64,000 nucleotides of DNA from JAJZNI01 sp035624785 (GTDB taxonomy: Bacteria > Chloroflexota > Dormibacteria > Aeolococcales > Aeolococcaceae), in NCBI GenBank assembly GCA_035624785.1, contig DASPQV010000016.1, positions 1-64,000 on the forward strand. The letters are read 5' to 3'. Positions 50,364 through 61,269 of this stretch are shown here, piece by piece. The position numbers were made by a program, and so were the translations under genes. The notes under the pieces are model-generated. The model saw nothing but the letters and a program-made list of their open reading frames with translations, ran no database searches and was not told the origin of the DNA. How positions within the stretch are numbered: position 1 is the first letter of the stretch; the number at the start of each line of letters is the position of its first letter.

Positions 50364-51848
50364 TCAGCGGCTGAGCCTCTCGCGGAGCAGCTGGTTGACG
50401 AGCCGGGCGTCGGCCCGGCCCCGGGTCGCCTTCATGACCCCGCCGACCAGCCGCTGCAGCGCCTGCTCCTTGCCGCCCTGGAAGTCGCTGACCGCAGCCG
50501 GGTTGTCGGCGATCACCCTGTCCACGATGCCGGACAGCTCGGCCTCGTCGCTGACCTGGCCCAGCCCCCGCGCCTCCACCACCGCAACCGGGTCTCCGCC
50601 CTGAACGTAGAGCTCCTCGAGGAGAGCCTTGGCGGTGGGGCCATTGATCCGCCCCCGCTCGGCCAGCCCGATCAGGGCCGCCAGCCCGGTGATGCCCAGG
50701 CCGCTCCGCTGCAGCGGCAGCCTGGTCTCGCGAGCCAGCCGGGCGACGTCCCCCATCAGCCAGTTGGCAGCGGACTTGGCCGCCACGCCGGCGCCCACCA
50801 GGGCCTCGAAGGCCCGGGCATCCTCGATCTCCGCGCTGATCACGGCGGCGTCGTAGGTGGAGAGCCCGTGATCACGCTGGAGCCTGTCGACGAGCTGCTG
50901 GGGGAGCTCGGGAAGCCCGGCCCTCACCCGCTCCACGAAGTCCGCGGTGAGCTGGAGCGGCGGCAGGTCGGGCTCCGGGAAGTACCGGTAGTCGTGCGCA
51001 TACTCCTTGCTCCGCTGGGAGATGGTGGCCCCCTTGGCCTCGACCCAGCCACGGGTCTCCTGGGCGATGGCCTGGCCCTGGTCGAGCAGGCGCCCCTGGC
51101 GGACGATCTCGTATTCGAGGGCGCGCTGCACCGCGCGGAAGGAGTTCATGTTCTTGATCTCGACCTTGACACCCAGCTCGGCGCTGCCGCGATGGCGCAG
51201 CGAGATGTTGGCGTCGCAGCGGAACGATCCCTGCTCCAGGTTGCCGTCGTTGACCCCGATGTAGACCAGGATCTGGCGCAGCCGGACCAGGTACTCGCGG
51301 GCCTGCTCCGGGGTGCGGAGATCCGGCTCGCCGACGATCTCCATGAGGGGAACCCCGGCGCGGTTCAGGTCGACCACCGAGCTGCGAGCCTGCTGGAGGA
51401 TGTCACCGGCGTGCTGGAGCGTGCCGGTGTCCTCCTCGAGATGCACCCTGGTGATGCCGCAGCGCACCTCCTCGCCGTCCACCGGGAAGCTCAGCCACCC
51501 GTGCTCCGACATCGGCATGTCGTACTGGGAGATCTGGTACCCCTTGGGAAGGTCGGGATAGAAGTAGTTCTTGCGGTCGAACTTGCTGTGCTCCGGGATC
51601 TCGCAGTTGAGGGCGAGCGCGGTCCTCACCGTGTACTCGATGGCCTTGCGGTTCATGACCGGGAGCACCCCCGGCATGCCCAGGCACACCGGGCAGGTGT
51701 TGCTGTTCGGCGGGCTGCCGATGTAGTCGGCGCTGCAGCCGCAGAACATCTTGCTCTCGGTGAGCAGCTGACCGTGCACCTCGAGCCCGATCACGGCCTC
51801 GTAGCGCTGCATCAGCTCGGTGAGCCCGCTCACCGCACCGGCGCTCAC
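50364..51848 (-). CDS. gatB: Asp-tRNA(Asn)/Glu-tRNA(Gln) amidotransferase subunit B
   Basis: GatB binds the mischarged tRNA and phosphorylates its acyl group before transamidation. The 494-residue protein shows YEAVIGLEVHGQLLTESKMF, the zinc-type CGCSADY and CPVCLGMPG pair, NYFYPDLPKGYQISQYD, and NLEQGSFRCDANISLR. The helical and YqeY-like tail (ISAEIEDARAFEALV to VNQLLRERL) is complete. GTG 51848 has GGAGGG six bases upstream, which sets the start. It closes the GNAT-gatC-gatA-gatB operon. Confidence 0.97.
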   Translation of the reverse strand: MSAGAVSGLTELMQRYEAVIGLEVHGQLLTESKMFCGCSADYIGSPPNSNTCPVCLGMPGVLPVMNRKAIEYTVRTALALNCEIPEHSKFDRKNYFYPDLPKGYQISQYDMPMSEHGWLSFPVDGEEVRCGITRVHLEEDTGTLQHAGDILQQARSSVVDLNRAGVPLMEIVGEPDLRTPEQAREYLVRLRQILVYIGVNDGNLEQGSFRCDANISLRHRGSAELGVKVEIKNMNSFRAVQRALEYEIVRQGRLLDQGQAIAQETRGWVEAKGATISQRSKEYAHDYRYFPEPDLPPLQLTADFVERVRAGLPELPQQLVDRLQRDHGLSTYDAAVISAEIEDARAFEALVGAGVAAKSAANWLMGDVARLARETRLPLQRSGLGITGLAALIGLAERGRINGPTAKALLEELYVQGGDPVAVVEARGLGQVSDEAELSGIVDRVIADNPAAVSDFQGGKEQALQRLVGGVMKATRGRADARLVNQLLRERLSR

Positions 51849-51888
51849 GATCCGCCCTCCAGCCCTGCGAACCCGGCGGCGAGGTCGC

Positions 51889-53361
51889 TCACGACCCGGC
51901 CCCCGACGCGACCGGCGGCACCGGAGGCTGCTCGGCGTGCCACGAGGTCGCGCGCTCGTAGGCGTGGGCGACACGCAGGACCACCCCGTCCTGGAAGCGG
52001 GGCCCGATCACCTGGAGGCCAACCGGAAGTCCCTCGCTGAAGCCGCAGGGCACCGAGATGCCGGGAAGACCGGCGAGGTTGACCGGCAGGGTGAGCACGT
52101 CGCAGAGGTACATCGAGAGCGGATCGCTCTTGGCCCCCCTGGCGAACGCGACCAGTGGCGAGGTCGGGCAGACCAGGGCGTCCACCGTGGCGAAGGCGCG
52201 GTCGAATTCGTCCGCGATCAGAGTCCGGACCTTCTGCGCCTTGCGGTAGTAGGCGTCGTAGTAACCGCTCGAGAGGGCGTAGGTGCCGAGCATGATCCGG
52301 CGCTTGACCTCGGGTCCGAAGCCGTTGCCGCGGGTCTCCAGGTAGGTGTCGGTGAGCGAGGGCCGATCGATGTGGAGACCGAAGCGGACCCCGTCCATCC
52401 GGGCCAGGTTGGCGGAGCACTCCGCGGGGGCGATGATGTAGTAGGTGCTGAGGCCAGCCTCGGTGGTGGGCAGCGACACCTCCTCGAGGGTCGCGCCGAG
52501 CCGCTCCAGCTCGCTGAACGCGGTCTCGATGGCGGCGCGCACGCCGGGCTCCAGCCCCTCGGCCACGTACTCGTGGGGGACGCCCAGGCGCATGCCCTCG
52601 ATGCCGCGCCCCAGCTGATCCTCGACCGGCTCGACGGGGGTGGGTGACGAGGTGCTGTCCATCGCGTCCCAGCCCGCGATGGCGCTGAAGACCCCGGCGA
52701 CGTCCGCCACCGAGCGGGCAAAGGGCCCGATCTGGTCCAGCGACGAGGCGAAGGCGATCAGACCGTAGCGCGAGACCCTGCCGTAGGTCGGCTTGAAGCC
52801 GGTGACCCCGCAGAGGCTGGCGGGCTGGCGGATCGAGCCGCCCGTGTCGGTGCCCAGGGAGTAGGGCACGGCGCCGGCGGCGACCACCGCAGCGCTGCCC
52901 CCGCTGCTGCCCCCGGGCACCCGGCCCGGGTCCCAGGGGTTGCCGACCGGCCCGAAGGCCGAGTTCTCGTTGGAGGACCCCATGGCGAACTCGTCGCAAT
53001 TGGTCACCGCGACCGGGACCGCGCCGGCATCGAGGAGGCGCCGCAGCGCCGTCCCCGTGTAAGGGGGGCGGTGCCCCTGCAGGATCCGGGAGCCGGCGGT
53101 GGTCTCCACCCCCTCGACGCAGAGCACGTCCTTGTAGGCGAAGGGGATGCCGCAGAGGGGACCAGCCCGCTCCGGCACCTCGGCGAGGGTGCGAGCCGCT
53201 CTCTCCGCCTGCCGCTCGGCCAGCGAGTCGGTGTAGCGAAGCACGGCGTTGAGGTCGGAGATCCGCTCCAGGTCGGCGCGGGCCCGGGCAGCCAGGTCCT
53301 GCGGGGTGGTGGCGCCGCTGCGCAGCAGCCCGGCCAGCTCCGAAGCGGTTGGAGGGGTCAT
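51889..53361 (-). CDS. gatA: Asp-tRNA(Asn)/Glu-tRNA(Gln) amidotransferase subunit A
   Basis: GatA is the amidase that frees ammonia from glutamine for the complex. The 490-residue protein has the amidase-signature triad Lys77 (GIPFAYKDVLC), Ser152 (GRVPGGSSGGSAA) and Ser176 (LGTDTGGSIRQPAS), at the same spacing as characterised GatA. The C-terminal glutamine-site block VNLAGLPGISVPCGF is present. The ATG at 53361 follows gatC by seven bases. The protein acts in the cytosol with GatB and GatC. Confidence 0.97.
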   Translation of the reverse strand: MTPPTASELAGLLRSGATTPQDLAARARADLERISDLNAVLRYTDSLAERQAERAARTLAEVPERAGPLCGIPFAYKDVLCVEGVETTAGSRILQGHRPPYTGTALRRLLDAGAVPVAVTNCDEFAMGSSNENSAFGPVGNPWDPGRVPGGSSGGSAAVVAAGAVPYSLGTDTGGSIRQPASLCGVTGFKPTYGRVSRYGLIAFASSLDQIGPFARSVADVAGVFSAIAGWDAMDSTSSPTPVEPVEDQLGRGIEGMRLGVPHEYVAEGLEPGVRAAIETAFSELERLGATLEEVSLPTTEAGLSTYYIIAPAECSANLARMDGVRFGLHIDRPSLTDTYLETRGNGFGPEVKRRIMLGTYALSSGYYDAYYRKAQKVRTLIADEFDRAFATVDALVCPTSPLVAFARGAKSDPLSMYLCDVLTLPVNLAGLPGISVPCGFSEGLPVGLQVIGPRFQDGVVLRVAHAYERATSWHAEQPPVPPVASGAGS

Positions 53362-53368
53362 GGCCGCC

Positions 53369-53656
53369 TCATTCCTGGATCGCTCCCACCTCGAAGTGAT
53401 TGCCCCTCCGCTTGGGCGCGTTGGCGAGCGCGGCCTCGACGGAGAGGCAGGGCCGCCTCTCGTCATCGCGCCAGGCGTTGAGCAGGCCGCCGATCTGGGC
53501 GGTCTCGACGACCTGGGAGGTGTCCACCTGCTGGAGCCGGTCCACGTGGGCCAGGATGGCGTCCAGCTGCTCCCGGTACAGCTCCATCTCCTCCTCGGTC
53601 AGCCCGAGCCGGGCGAGCATGGCGACGTGGGCGACCTGGTCGCGGGAGAGCGTCAC
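53369..53656 (-). CDS. gatC: Asp-tRNA(Asn)/Glu-tRNA(Gln) amidotransferase subunit C
   Basis: GatC wraps around GatA and stabilises the complex. The 95-residue protein begins with the typical LSRDQVAHVAMLARLGLTEE and LDAILAHVDRLQQVDTSQV and ends in the extended NHFEVGAIQE. It starts with GTG, overlapping the stop of the upstream acetyltransferase gene as GTGA, and is followed seven bases later by gatA. Confidence 0.94.
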   Translation of the reverse strand: MTLSRDQVAHVAMLARLGLTEEEMELYREQLDAILAHVDRLQQVDTSQVVETAQIGGLLNAWRDDERRPCLSVEAALANAPKRRGNHFEVGAIQE

Positions 53657-54273
53657 GGGGGCTGATTATCCCCGCGGCCGGGGGCCTTCCGGTCCCCGCC
53701 GCCGGTGGCGTTGCCGCCGGGGTCACCGCCGGCCTCGTCGCGGTCACGGTCTCGGCTCCCGAAGGCGTCCGGGGCCCAGCCGGGGAGCGGCAACCAGGTG
53801 AGCACGGTCTGCTCCGTCGGCCGGAAGCCGTGGTGGCGGTAGACGGTGAGGGCGGCGGGGTTGTCGGCACGGGTCCACACCGCGGCAAAGGTCACCTCCC
53901 GCTCCCGGAAGAGGCGCATCGCCTCCCCCACCAGGACCTTCGCGACCCCCAGACCGCGAGCGGCCGGCTCCACGTACAGCTCGGCGACCTCTGCCTCGAG
54001 GCCAGTGCCCGGGTCGAAGAAGACGCACCAGCAGAGGCCGATCGGCCGGTCACCGGCGTCCCGGGCGACGAGCAGGACGTTCTCCCCCACGAAGCGTGGC
54101 ATGACCGGCCCGGTGCGCGCGGAGACCTCCGCGCGCGTCTGCCGCGGATGGTCATAGGCCACCTGCTCCTCGAGGGCAAGCTCGACCAGGAGTCGGTGGA
54201 CGCCGGCATCGTCAGGGAGGTCGAGGCGCTCGATCCGCAGCTCGGGGTGCACAGCGGTGCGATCCAAGCACAT
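53653..54273 (-). CDS. GNAT-family N-acetyltransferase
   Basis: The 206-residue protein has the acetyl-CoA motif A in AELYVEPAARGLGVAKVLV and the terminal YRHHGFRPTEQTVLTWLPL. The last 35 residues are a Gly/Asp/Arg-rich tail. Its substrate is unknown. It is the first gene of the gatCAB operon and is translationally coupled to gatC, which is unusual company and may be only a transcriptional convenience. The start at 54273 could be a few codons too long, since a GTG follows at codon 8. Confidence 0.82.
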   Translation of the reverse strand: MCLDRTAVHPELRIERLDLPDDAGVHRLLVELALEEQVAYDHPRQTRAEVSARTGPVMPRFVGENVLLVARDAGDRPIGLCWCVFFDPGTGLEAEVAELYVEPAARGLGVAKVLVGEAMRLFREREVTFAAVWTRADNPAALTVYRHHGFRPTEQTVLTWLPLPGWAPDAFGSRDRDRDEAGGDPGGNATGGGDRKAPGRGDNQPP

Positions 54274-54402
54274 TGCGGGGCCAGCGGGCTGGGGACGCTC
54301 TCTGCCAGCCTGGCCGCGTCAGCTCATGCGATCCGGACCGACCCAACGCCCCGATGCGCACGATCCCGCCAGGGCGGGGGCATAGCCGCTCGCCTCCCGG
54401 AC

Positions 54403-54412
54403 TTGTGGACAA
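54403..54412. other. Isolated DnaA-box-like sequence
   Basis: TTGTGGACAA is the reverse complement of TTGTCCACAA, the DnaA box form common in high-GC Gram-positive bacteria. It sits in a locally AT-richer patch in a 241-bp gap. A single box is more likely regulatory or chance than an origin. The rest of the 54274-54514 gap shows nothing else. Confidence 0.3.
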
Positions 54413-54514
54413 TCTTGTCTAAAATCAGCGGGGGCGCCAGCGGTTGCGCCGGCTCCGGGGTGTCCGCGCTCGCCCAGGAAACCGGTCAGGCCGAGGTCGA
54501 GCTCGACACCCGGC

Positions 54515-56332
54515 TCAGCTGGCGATCGCTCCCGTGCCGCCGGACCAGGACTCTGCCCCGCCGGAGGCCGCAGGTGTCGCGCCGCCAGTCGAAGCCGGTG
54601 CGGAACCGGCGCTGGCAGGCAGCGGCACTGCCGAGCCGCTCGGCGACGGGGAGGCGGACGGCGCGGTGCCACCCCGCTGGGTCCAGTCGTGGCCATCCCA
54701 GGTCCAGGTGTCGTCCGAGACCTGGCCGCCCGCCCCTTCCGCGGACACCGTGCCACCGAACAGCACCACCTGACCGGCGGCGTCGTCGAAGGCCATCGCC
54801 GTACCGCCCCGGGGCGCCGGGGAATGCGCTGGCGCGACCCGGGTCCAGCCCTGGGCGGGGTCGTTCGCCAGCCAGGTCGCACCGCTCAGGTCGAGCGCCA
54901 GGACCCGGCCCGCGCTGGTCTCCGCGACCGGCGCCGCGGCGAAGAGGGGCGAGGAGCGCCCCGGTGGGACGCTGACCGAGGCCCAGGCGCTCCCGTCCCA
55001 TTCCCAGACTGCGGCGGTGAAGGCGGGGCAGGGGACGTCCACCGGGCAGGCAAGGTCCGGCTCCGCGGCCGTGCCCATCATCGGCTCCACGTTCCAGCCC
55101 AGCTCCACCAGCCGCCCGATCGAGGGGAACCAGGCCAGGTGGCCGCTCATCGGCGGGACCTGGCCGGCGGAGCTGCTCACCGGGTGAAAGGCACTGCCGT
55201 CGAACACCCAGGTGAGAGTGGTTGCTTCGGGAACGCAGAGATCGTCACCGCAGGTGGGTGGGCAGAGGCTCTGCGACCAGCTCACGCAGCAGCCGATCTG
55301 GGCAGATCCTCCCGTGGTGGCACCCGCCGACGCCGCCGGAGATGCTCCTGGCGAACCGGACGACGACCCGCCGAACGCGATCGGCGGGCAGATGGGGCAA
55401 GCCGCCTCGGGTGACTCCCCGCCCTGCGCCTCGCGGCAGGGCAGCGGGAGGCACGAGCAGATCGAGCAGGCGCTGGGAGCCGGGCTGCCGCTTCCCTCGG
55501 CCGGGATCATCGGGCAGGCGGTCATCCCCCCGCCGGCGGGGGCGATCGCGGCGCCGGCTCCGCCCGCCTCGCCGGGGCTGGCCGAGCTCGAGCCGCCGGT
55601 CCCGACTGCCGGCTCGGGCGGTGCCGGGACGGGCGCCCCACGGAGTGGGTAGGCGGAGGTGAGCAGGACCAACTGCCCGCTCCCCGGATCGGTGGCCATC
55701 TCGGCGCCGGCGAGCGAGTAGCTTCCCAGCTCGGTGCTGCCCTGGCCGAGCGACAGCTGGGACCAGTCGTCGCCGTCCCAGGCCCAGGCGTCCTGAAGCG
55801 TGGTGCACCCGGCGGCCGGCTCCGCGGATGCGCTCTGGGGGGTACTGGCCGAGACCGACGTCGAGGTGACCGAGGCGGCGCTGGGCGGGACGGCTGATCC
55901 GGAGGACCCGATCGAAGGACCTTCGGACGAGCATCCGCTGCCCCCTGTCCCGCCGACCAGGATGAGCAGGTGGCTCTTCGGGTCCCAGGCCATCTGGGCC
56001 TGGAAGCGGCCCGGCGGGCTGTGGGGGGGAGCCGCCTCCGACCACGACGAGCCGTCCCAGAGCCAGGTGTCGTCGAGTGGCTGGCCGCTGGCGCCCGCGC
56101 CGCCGAACATCACGAGGTCACCGCGGTCGGGGTCGTAGGCCATGGCCGCGTAGGCTCGCGCCGGCGGCGCGGTGGCGTCGGCCGGGGTCGAGGCGCTGCG
56201 ATGGAGGCCGAGGTAGCCGCCGGCCAGGGCGCCGGCGACCGCAACCGCGGCCACCAGGGAGAGGGCGCCCCGTCGCAGCCGGCGGCCCCGGCCGGTGTCG
56301 ACCGGTTCCAGATGAGCGTCGATCTGCTCCAC
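54515..56332 (-). CDS. Membrane-anchored extracellular Kelch-repeat protein
   Basis: The 605-residue protein has a short cytoplasmic N-terminus, one transmembrane helix at about 22-43, and a large outer part of Kelch-type blades. Clear repeats are AYAAMAYDPDRGDLVMFGGA with DDTWLWDGSSWSEA, FQAQMAWDPKSHLLILVGG, and near the end AMAFDDAAGQVVLFGG with DDTWTWDGHDWTQ. Between them lie Ser/Gly/Pro-rich insertions with many Cys, some paired as CPMIP and CSICSC. It probably binds a partner outside the cell. GTG 56332 was chosen as the first start after the divergent gene; 72 bases separate the two start codons. Confidence 0.75.
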   Translation of the reverse strand: MEQIDAHLEPVDTGRGRRLRRGALSLVAAVAVAGALAGGYLGLHRSASTPADATAPPARAYAAMAYDPDRGDLVMFGGAGASGQPLDDTWLWDGSSWSEAAPPHSPPGRFQAQMAWDPKSHLLILVGGTGGSGCSSEGPSIGSSGSAVPPSAASVTSTSVSASTPQSASAEPAAGCTTLQDAWAWDGDDWSQLSLGQGSTELGSYSLAGAEMATDPGSGQLVLLTSAYPLRGAPVPAPPEPAVGTGGSSSASPGEAGGAGAAIAPAGGGMTACPMIPAEGSGSPAPSACSICSCLPLPCREAQGGESPEAACPICPPIAFGGSSSGSPGASPAASAGATTGGSAQIGCCVSWSQSLCPPTCGDDLCVPEATTLTWVFDGSAFHPVSSSAGQVPPMSGHLAWFPSIGRLVELGWNVEPMMGTAAEPDLACPVDVPCPAFTAAVWEWDGSAWASVSVPPGRSSPLFAAAPVAETSAGRVLALDLSGATWLANDPAQGWTRVAPAHSPAPRGGTAMAFDDAAGQVVLFGGTVSAEGAGGQVSDDTWTWDGHDWTQRGGTAPSASPSPSGSAVPLPASAGSAPASTGGATPAASGGAESWSGGTGAIAS

Positions 56333-56404
56333 GTGGACGTCTACGCGCGAGGCGCGGCCCCGGTTCCCGGCTCCGGGCAGATCCGGGTGGCCGGGCTGGT
56401 TACC

Positions 56405-56815
56405 ATGCGCGAGACCGTGGCCGACACCCTCGAGCCTGAGCAGCTCTTCCGGCTCCAGCCGGGACTCGCCCGCCTGATGCCGGAGATTGCCAACCGTCTC
56501 TGGCGCGCCGCCTATGCCGCTCGAGCGGGCAACTGGCGGCTGGCCCGCTGGCAGGTCTCGGAGATGCGCAAGCTCTTCGAGCTGTGCACCATCACCCGCC
56601 CCAAGTACGCGGACGACATCGCGGAGTACCTTCACGACGACATCGAGCCCCTCCTCGCCGCGATCGCCGCCGAGGATGCGCTGGCGTTCCAGGGCCGGCT
56701 GAGCGAGGCGGTGGACGCGGCCAACGAGTTCCACCGCCGCTGGGACAAGGGCTACATCGTCTGGAGGCTGCCGGAGACGGCTCCGCCTGACCTGGACCTG
56801 TCGGCGGGCGGCTGA
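56405..56815 (+). CDS. Small helical protein of unknown function
   Basis: The 136-residue protein is mainly helical: LARLMPEIANRLWRAAYAAR, GNWRLARWQVSEMRKLFEL, ITRPKYADDIAEYLHDDIE and FQGRLSEAVDAANEFHRRW. It ends in KGYIVWRLPETAPPDLDL. The pattern of a Trp-rich four-helix unit with a conserved His and the closing YIVWRLP recalls small uncharacterised proteins of other bacteria, but I cannot name the family. It has no signal peptide. The start could be ATG 56405 or GTG 56417. It is divergent from the Kelch gene. Confidence 0.7.
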   Translation: MRETVADTLEPEQLFRLQPGLARLMPEIANRLWRAAYAARAGNWRLARWQVSEMRKLFELCTITRPKYADDIAEYLHDDIEPLLAAIAAEDALAFQGRLSEAVDAANEFHRRWDKGYIVWRLPETAPPDLDLSAGG

Positions 56816-56879
56816 GCCGGCGACGTCCCGCGGGCCGAGCGGAAGGCCGCAGCCACGCGAGACGCGGCCGGCGCCGCGG

Positions 56880-56885
56880 TATCCT
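56880..56885 (+). promoter_or_regulatory. -10 box of a leaderless promoter (YbjQ gene)
   Basis: TATCCT is followed by seven bases and the ATG at 56893, in keeping with the leaderless pattern of the window. Confidence 0.5.
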
Positions 56886-56892
56886 CCGGGCC

Positions 56893-57231
56893 ATGATAGT
56901 CACCACCACCGAGAACATCCCGGGGACCCGGGTCGTCAACACGCTGGGGCAGGTCTTCGGCCTCACCGTCCGCACCCGCGGGCTGGGCGGCAACATCGCG
57001 GCCGGCTTCCGCAGCCTCGTCGGCGGCGAGGTCGCCTCCTACGTGAAGCTGCTCGAGGATGCCCGCCGCCAGGCGGTCGACCGCATGGTCCAGAACGCCA
57101 CCGCCATGGGGGCCAACGCGGTGACCATGATGCGCTTCGACTCCTCGGAGATCGGCAACACGATGAGCGAGATCGTGGCCTACGGGACCGCCCAGCTGGT
57201 CGAGCCGGTGGCTCCCCCTCCGCCCCGCTGA
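56893..57231 (+). CDS. YbjQ/UPF0145 family protein
   Basis: The 112-residue protein matches the YbjQ family: MIVTTTENIPGTRVVNTLG, the central RGLGGNIAAGFRSLVGGE, and AVDRMVQNATAMGANAVTMM. Members form small cytosolic oligomers and have been proposed to bind heavy metals, but the function is not established. A Pro-rich tail closes the protein. It is followed 24 bases later by a small membrane protein gene. Confidence 0.88.
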   Translation: MIVTTTENIPGTRVVNTLGQVFGLTVRTRGLGGNIAAGFRSLVGGEVASYVKLLEDARRQAVDRMVQNATAMGANAVTMMRFDSSEIGNTMSEIVAYGTAQLVEPVAPPPPR

Positions 57232-57255
57232 CCAGGCGGCGCCGAGAACCTGCCC

Positions 57256-57483
57256 GTGGGCGCGCTGGCCGCAGTCGAGGTCGCGGGGGCCCTGGCCCTC
57301 CTCGTCCTGATCGTCCTGGGTGCGATCTTCGGCTGGGAGCGGTACCGGGGCAACCGGCCGCCCGGACTGCCAGCCGTCGGCTTCCGGCCGACCACCGAGG
57401 TGTTCATCAACCCCGAGACCGGGCAGCGGGTCCGGGTCTGGTACGACGACCGGACGGGAGCGCGCGAGTACCGCCCCGAGTAG
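57256..57483 (+). CDS. Small single-pass membrane protein
   Basis: The 75-residue protein has one N-terminal transmembrane helix (about 5-25) and a basic then polar tail containing TTEVFINPETGQRVRVWYDD and ending REYRPE. The tail resembles short strand-loop-strand motifs found at the ends of other secreted or membrane proteins, but I cannot assign a function. It starts with GTG and lies close behind the YbjQ gene, so the two are probably co-transcribed. Confidence 0.6.
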   Translation: MGALAAVEVAGALALLVLIVLGAIFGWERYRGNRPPGLPAVGFRPTTEVFINPETGQRVRVWYDDRTGAREYRPE

Positions 57484-57601
57484 CGCCCGGGGCTAGCGTC
57501 TCCGGCCTGGCGCGCGAGCAGCGGCCGGGCACGAACGCCCCGCCAGGCTGGCGGCCCCGCTGCCTAGCGGCACCAGCCGTCCCGGTGGTACCACCAGCAG
57601 C

Positions 57602-58252
57602 GTGAGCACCCGGGCGGCGATGATGGAGCGGCTTCTCGAGGGAGGCGTGCACGACCACCGGGTGCTCGCCGCCATGGCCGCGGTTCCGCGCGAGGAGTTC
57701 GTCCTCACGATGGACCGTGAGGAGGCCTACGCCGACCGGGCATTGCCCATAGGCGAGGGACAGACCATCTCCCAACCGCTGATGGTGGCGGTCATCGTGC
57801 AGGCCCTCGAGCTCCAACCGGGCGAGCTGGCCCTCGACATCGGGACGGGGAGCGGCTACCAAGCGGCGGTCATGGCCGCCTGCGGGGCGCAGGTGGTCAG
57901 CGTCGAGCGGCTTCCCGCGCTCGCCGAACGCGCCACGCGGCTCTTCGGGCTGCTCGGCATCGCGGTGGAGGTGGTGGCCGCAGACGGCAGCCTCGGGCTT
58001 CCTGGGCGCGCCCCGTTCGACGCCATCGCGGTGGGGGCGGCGGCGCCGCGGCTGCCACTGGCCCTGGCACGCCAGCTCCGCGAGGGGGGGCGGCTGGTCG
58101 TTCCCATCCACGTCGGCCCCGAGGGCGAGGAGCTGACCCGCCTGAGGATCAAAGGCGGCGGTTGGGTCACGGAGTACCTCGGTCCCTGCCGTTTCGTGCC
58201 CCTGATCGGCGCCGACGCCTACGCCGAGAACCCGGCCGAGGGGTGGGGCTGA
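57602..58252 (+). CDS. pcm: Protein-L-isoaspartate O-methyltransferase
   Basis: Pcm methylates isoaspartyl residues and starts repair of aged proteins. The 216-residue protein has AMAAVPREEFV, the substrate-site loop LPIGEGQTISQPLMVAVI, and the SAM motif ALDIGTGSGYQAAVMA, followed by VVSVERLPALAERA and DAIAVGAAAPRLP. Length is standard. The GTG at 57602 gives a normal N-terminus. It stands alone on the plus strand. Confidence 0.94.
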   Translation: MSTRAAMMERLLEGGVHDHRVLAAMAAVPREEFVLTMDREEAYADRALPIGEGQTISQPLMVAVIVQALELQPGELALDIGTGSGYQAAVMAACGAQVVSVERLPALAERATRLFGLLGIAVEVVAADGSLGLPGRAPFDAIAVGAAAPRLPLALARQLREGGRLVVPIHVGPEGEELTRLRIKGGGWVTEYLGPCRFVPLIGADAYAENPAEGWG

Positions 58253-58320
58253 TCCCACCGCCGGGGCGCTCCCGGGCCGGCCGGCCGGCGGGCCAGGCGG
58301 CCGGCGCCAGGCGGCGGGTC

Positions 58321-58683
58321 TCAGGCCGGCGCGGCCCCGGCCGGCACGCGGAACATCCGGACCAGCGGACCCCCGCCCACCCGCTCCTCGGCGTTCCCGG
58401 CGGCGTCCCCGAAGGCCGAGATCAGCACCGCCCGGACCTCGGGTTCGGCGGGGGCATGGTCGAGGGCGAGGCGTGAGACGGTGATCGCGTACATCTCCCG
58501 CCCGCCGGCGCGGTTGGGATAGCGCGCTCGGGTCATCGCCACCCTGATGGCGAGCTCAGGGATGTCGAGCTGGTGGCGCCCAGGAGCTCCAAACGCCGGA
58601 GGTGAGAGGAAATCCTGGTCCGCCCGCCGGCGCAGCTCCCGGAGACGATCCGGGAGCGCGGTCGTTGCCACCGGCTCAGCCAC
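58321..58683 (-). CDS. Unknown 120-residue protein
   Basis: No family is recognised. The chain starts with a basic helix (LPDRLRELRRRADQDFL), then mixed strands (LDIPELAIRVAMTRAR, REMYAITVSRLALDHA, EVRAVLISAFGDAAGNAEE) and a short hydrophobic end. It has no signal or membrane segment. TACCTT lies six bases before its GTG, the leaderless layout seen at known genes here, and that supports it being real. It is convergent with pcm. Confidence 0.55.
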   Translation of the reverse strand: MAEPVATTALPDRLRELRRRADQDFLSPPAFGAPGRHQLDIPELAIRVAMTRARYPNRAGGREMYAITVSRLALDHAPAEPEVRAVLISAFGDAAGNAEERVGGGPLVRMFRVPAGAAPA

Positions 58684-58689
58684 CCGTCC

Positions 58690-58695
58690 AAGGTA
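58690..58695 (-). promoter_or_regulatory. -10 box of a leaderless promoter (58321-58683 gene)
   Basis: TACCTT on the minus strand, six bases, then GTG at 58683. It is the main evidence for that gene's start. Confidence 0.4.
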
Positions 58696-58908
58696 GCGGC
58701 CGGGCCGGGTGTGGCGCCTCGCCGGGTGCCACCACGGGCGGCCCCCTATGCGGACGGCTGGGGGCGAGCGAGCGGAGCCCCCGCATGGGAGCAGCGCCCC
58801 CCCAACTGTTTAGCATGAGCGGGGTCCGCGGTACATGCGAAGGGACCACGAGCGCGTCCCGCGCCCTGGCCTCTTTCCAAGCATCCTTTCTTTGGAGGGT
58901 CCCAGCAG

Positions 58909-60834
<1,926 letters not shown>

Positions 60835-61023
60835 GGCCGGGAGGCCCCGAGCCGGATCGGGGGCGGGCTGGGCAGGCCTGCCCCCGGTCGGCATCGTTCG
60901 GCGGTCGCAGAACGGACCCAGCAGCACCGGTTGTGCCGCTGCCGCGTTGTGGACAGCTGTGTCAGCAACAGGGAGGTGCTGGGAGAGCCCTCAGCCTCCT
61001 GGCTCACCCCGGCCGAACCGTGC

Positions 61024-61269
61024 TCACCCGTCGGACGGTTCGCCGTAGACCTTCCAGACCATGTTGAGGAGCCCGCTGTGCAGGTATGCCTTCATCTGCA
61101 GAAGGCTGGCCTCCGGTTTGCCCATCAGCACGAGGAGAGGCTCGCCCCCGGGCTTTGCCCATTCCACCAGGGCCACCCATCCGGTCAAGGTCGCGCCCTC
61201 GACCGGCGGCTCGGATCGCAAGACGGCGTCGATCTCGCCGTCGGCAGAGGTCGTGCCATAGGGACGCAT
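61024..61269 (-). CDS. Unknown 81-residue protein
   Basis: This small protein has two strand-like stretches (GATLTGWVALVEWAKPG, PLLVLMGKPEASLLQ) and a C-terminal helix ending KVYGEPSDG. No family is recognised. ATG 61269 has GGGAG eight bases upstream, which supports it over the GTG two codons earlier. Codon use fits the neighbours. It is convergent with dnaK. Confidence 0.55.
   Translation of the reverse strand: MRPYGTTSADGEIDAVLRSEPPVEGATLTGWVALVEWAKPGGEPLLVLMGKPEASLLQMKAYLHSGLLNMVWKVYGEPSDG

Noticed and set aside
58740..58908. CIRCE or HAIR operator upstream of dnaK
   Set aside because: I see neither TTAGCACTC-N9-GAGTGCTAA nor CTTGAG-N9-CTCAAG; only TTTAGCAT, which is too short to count.
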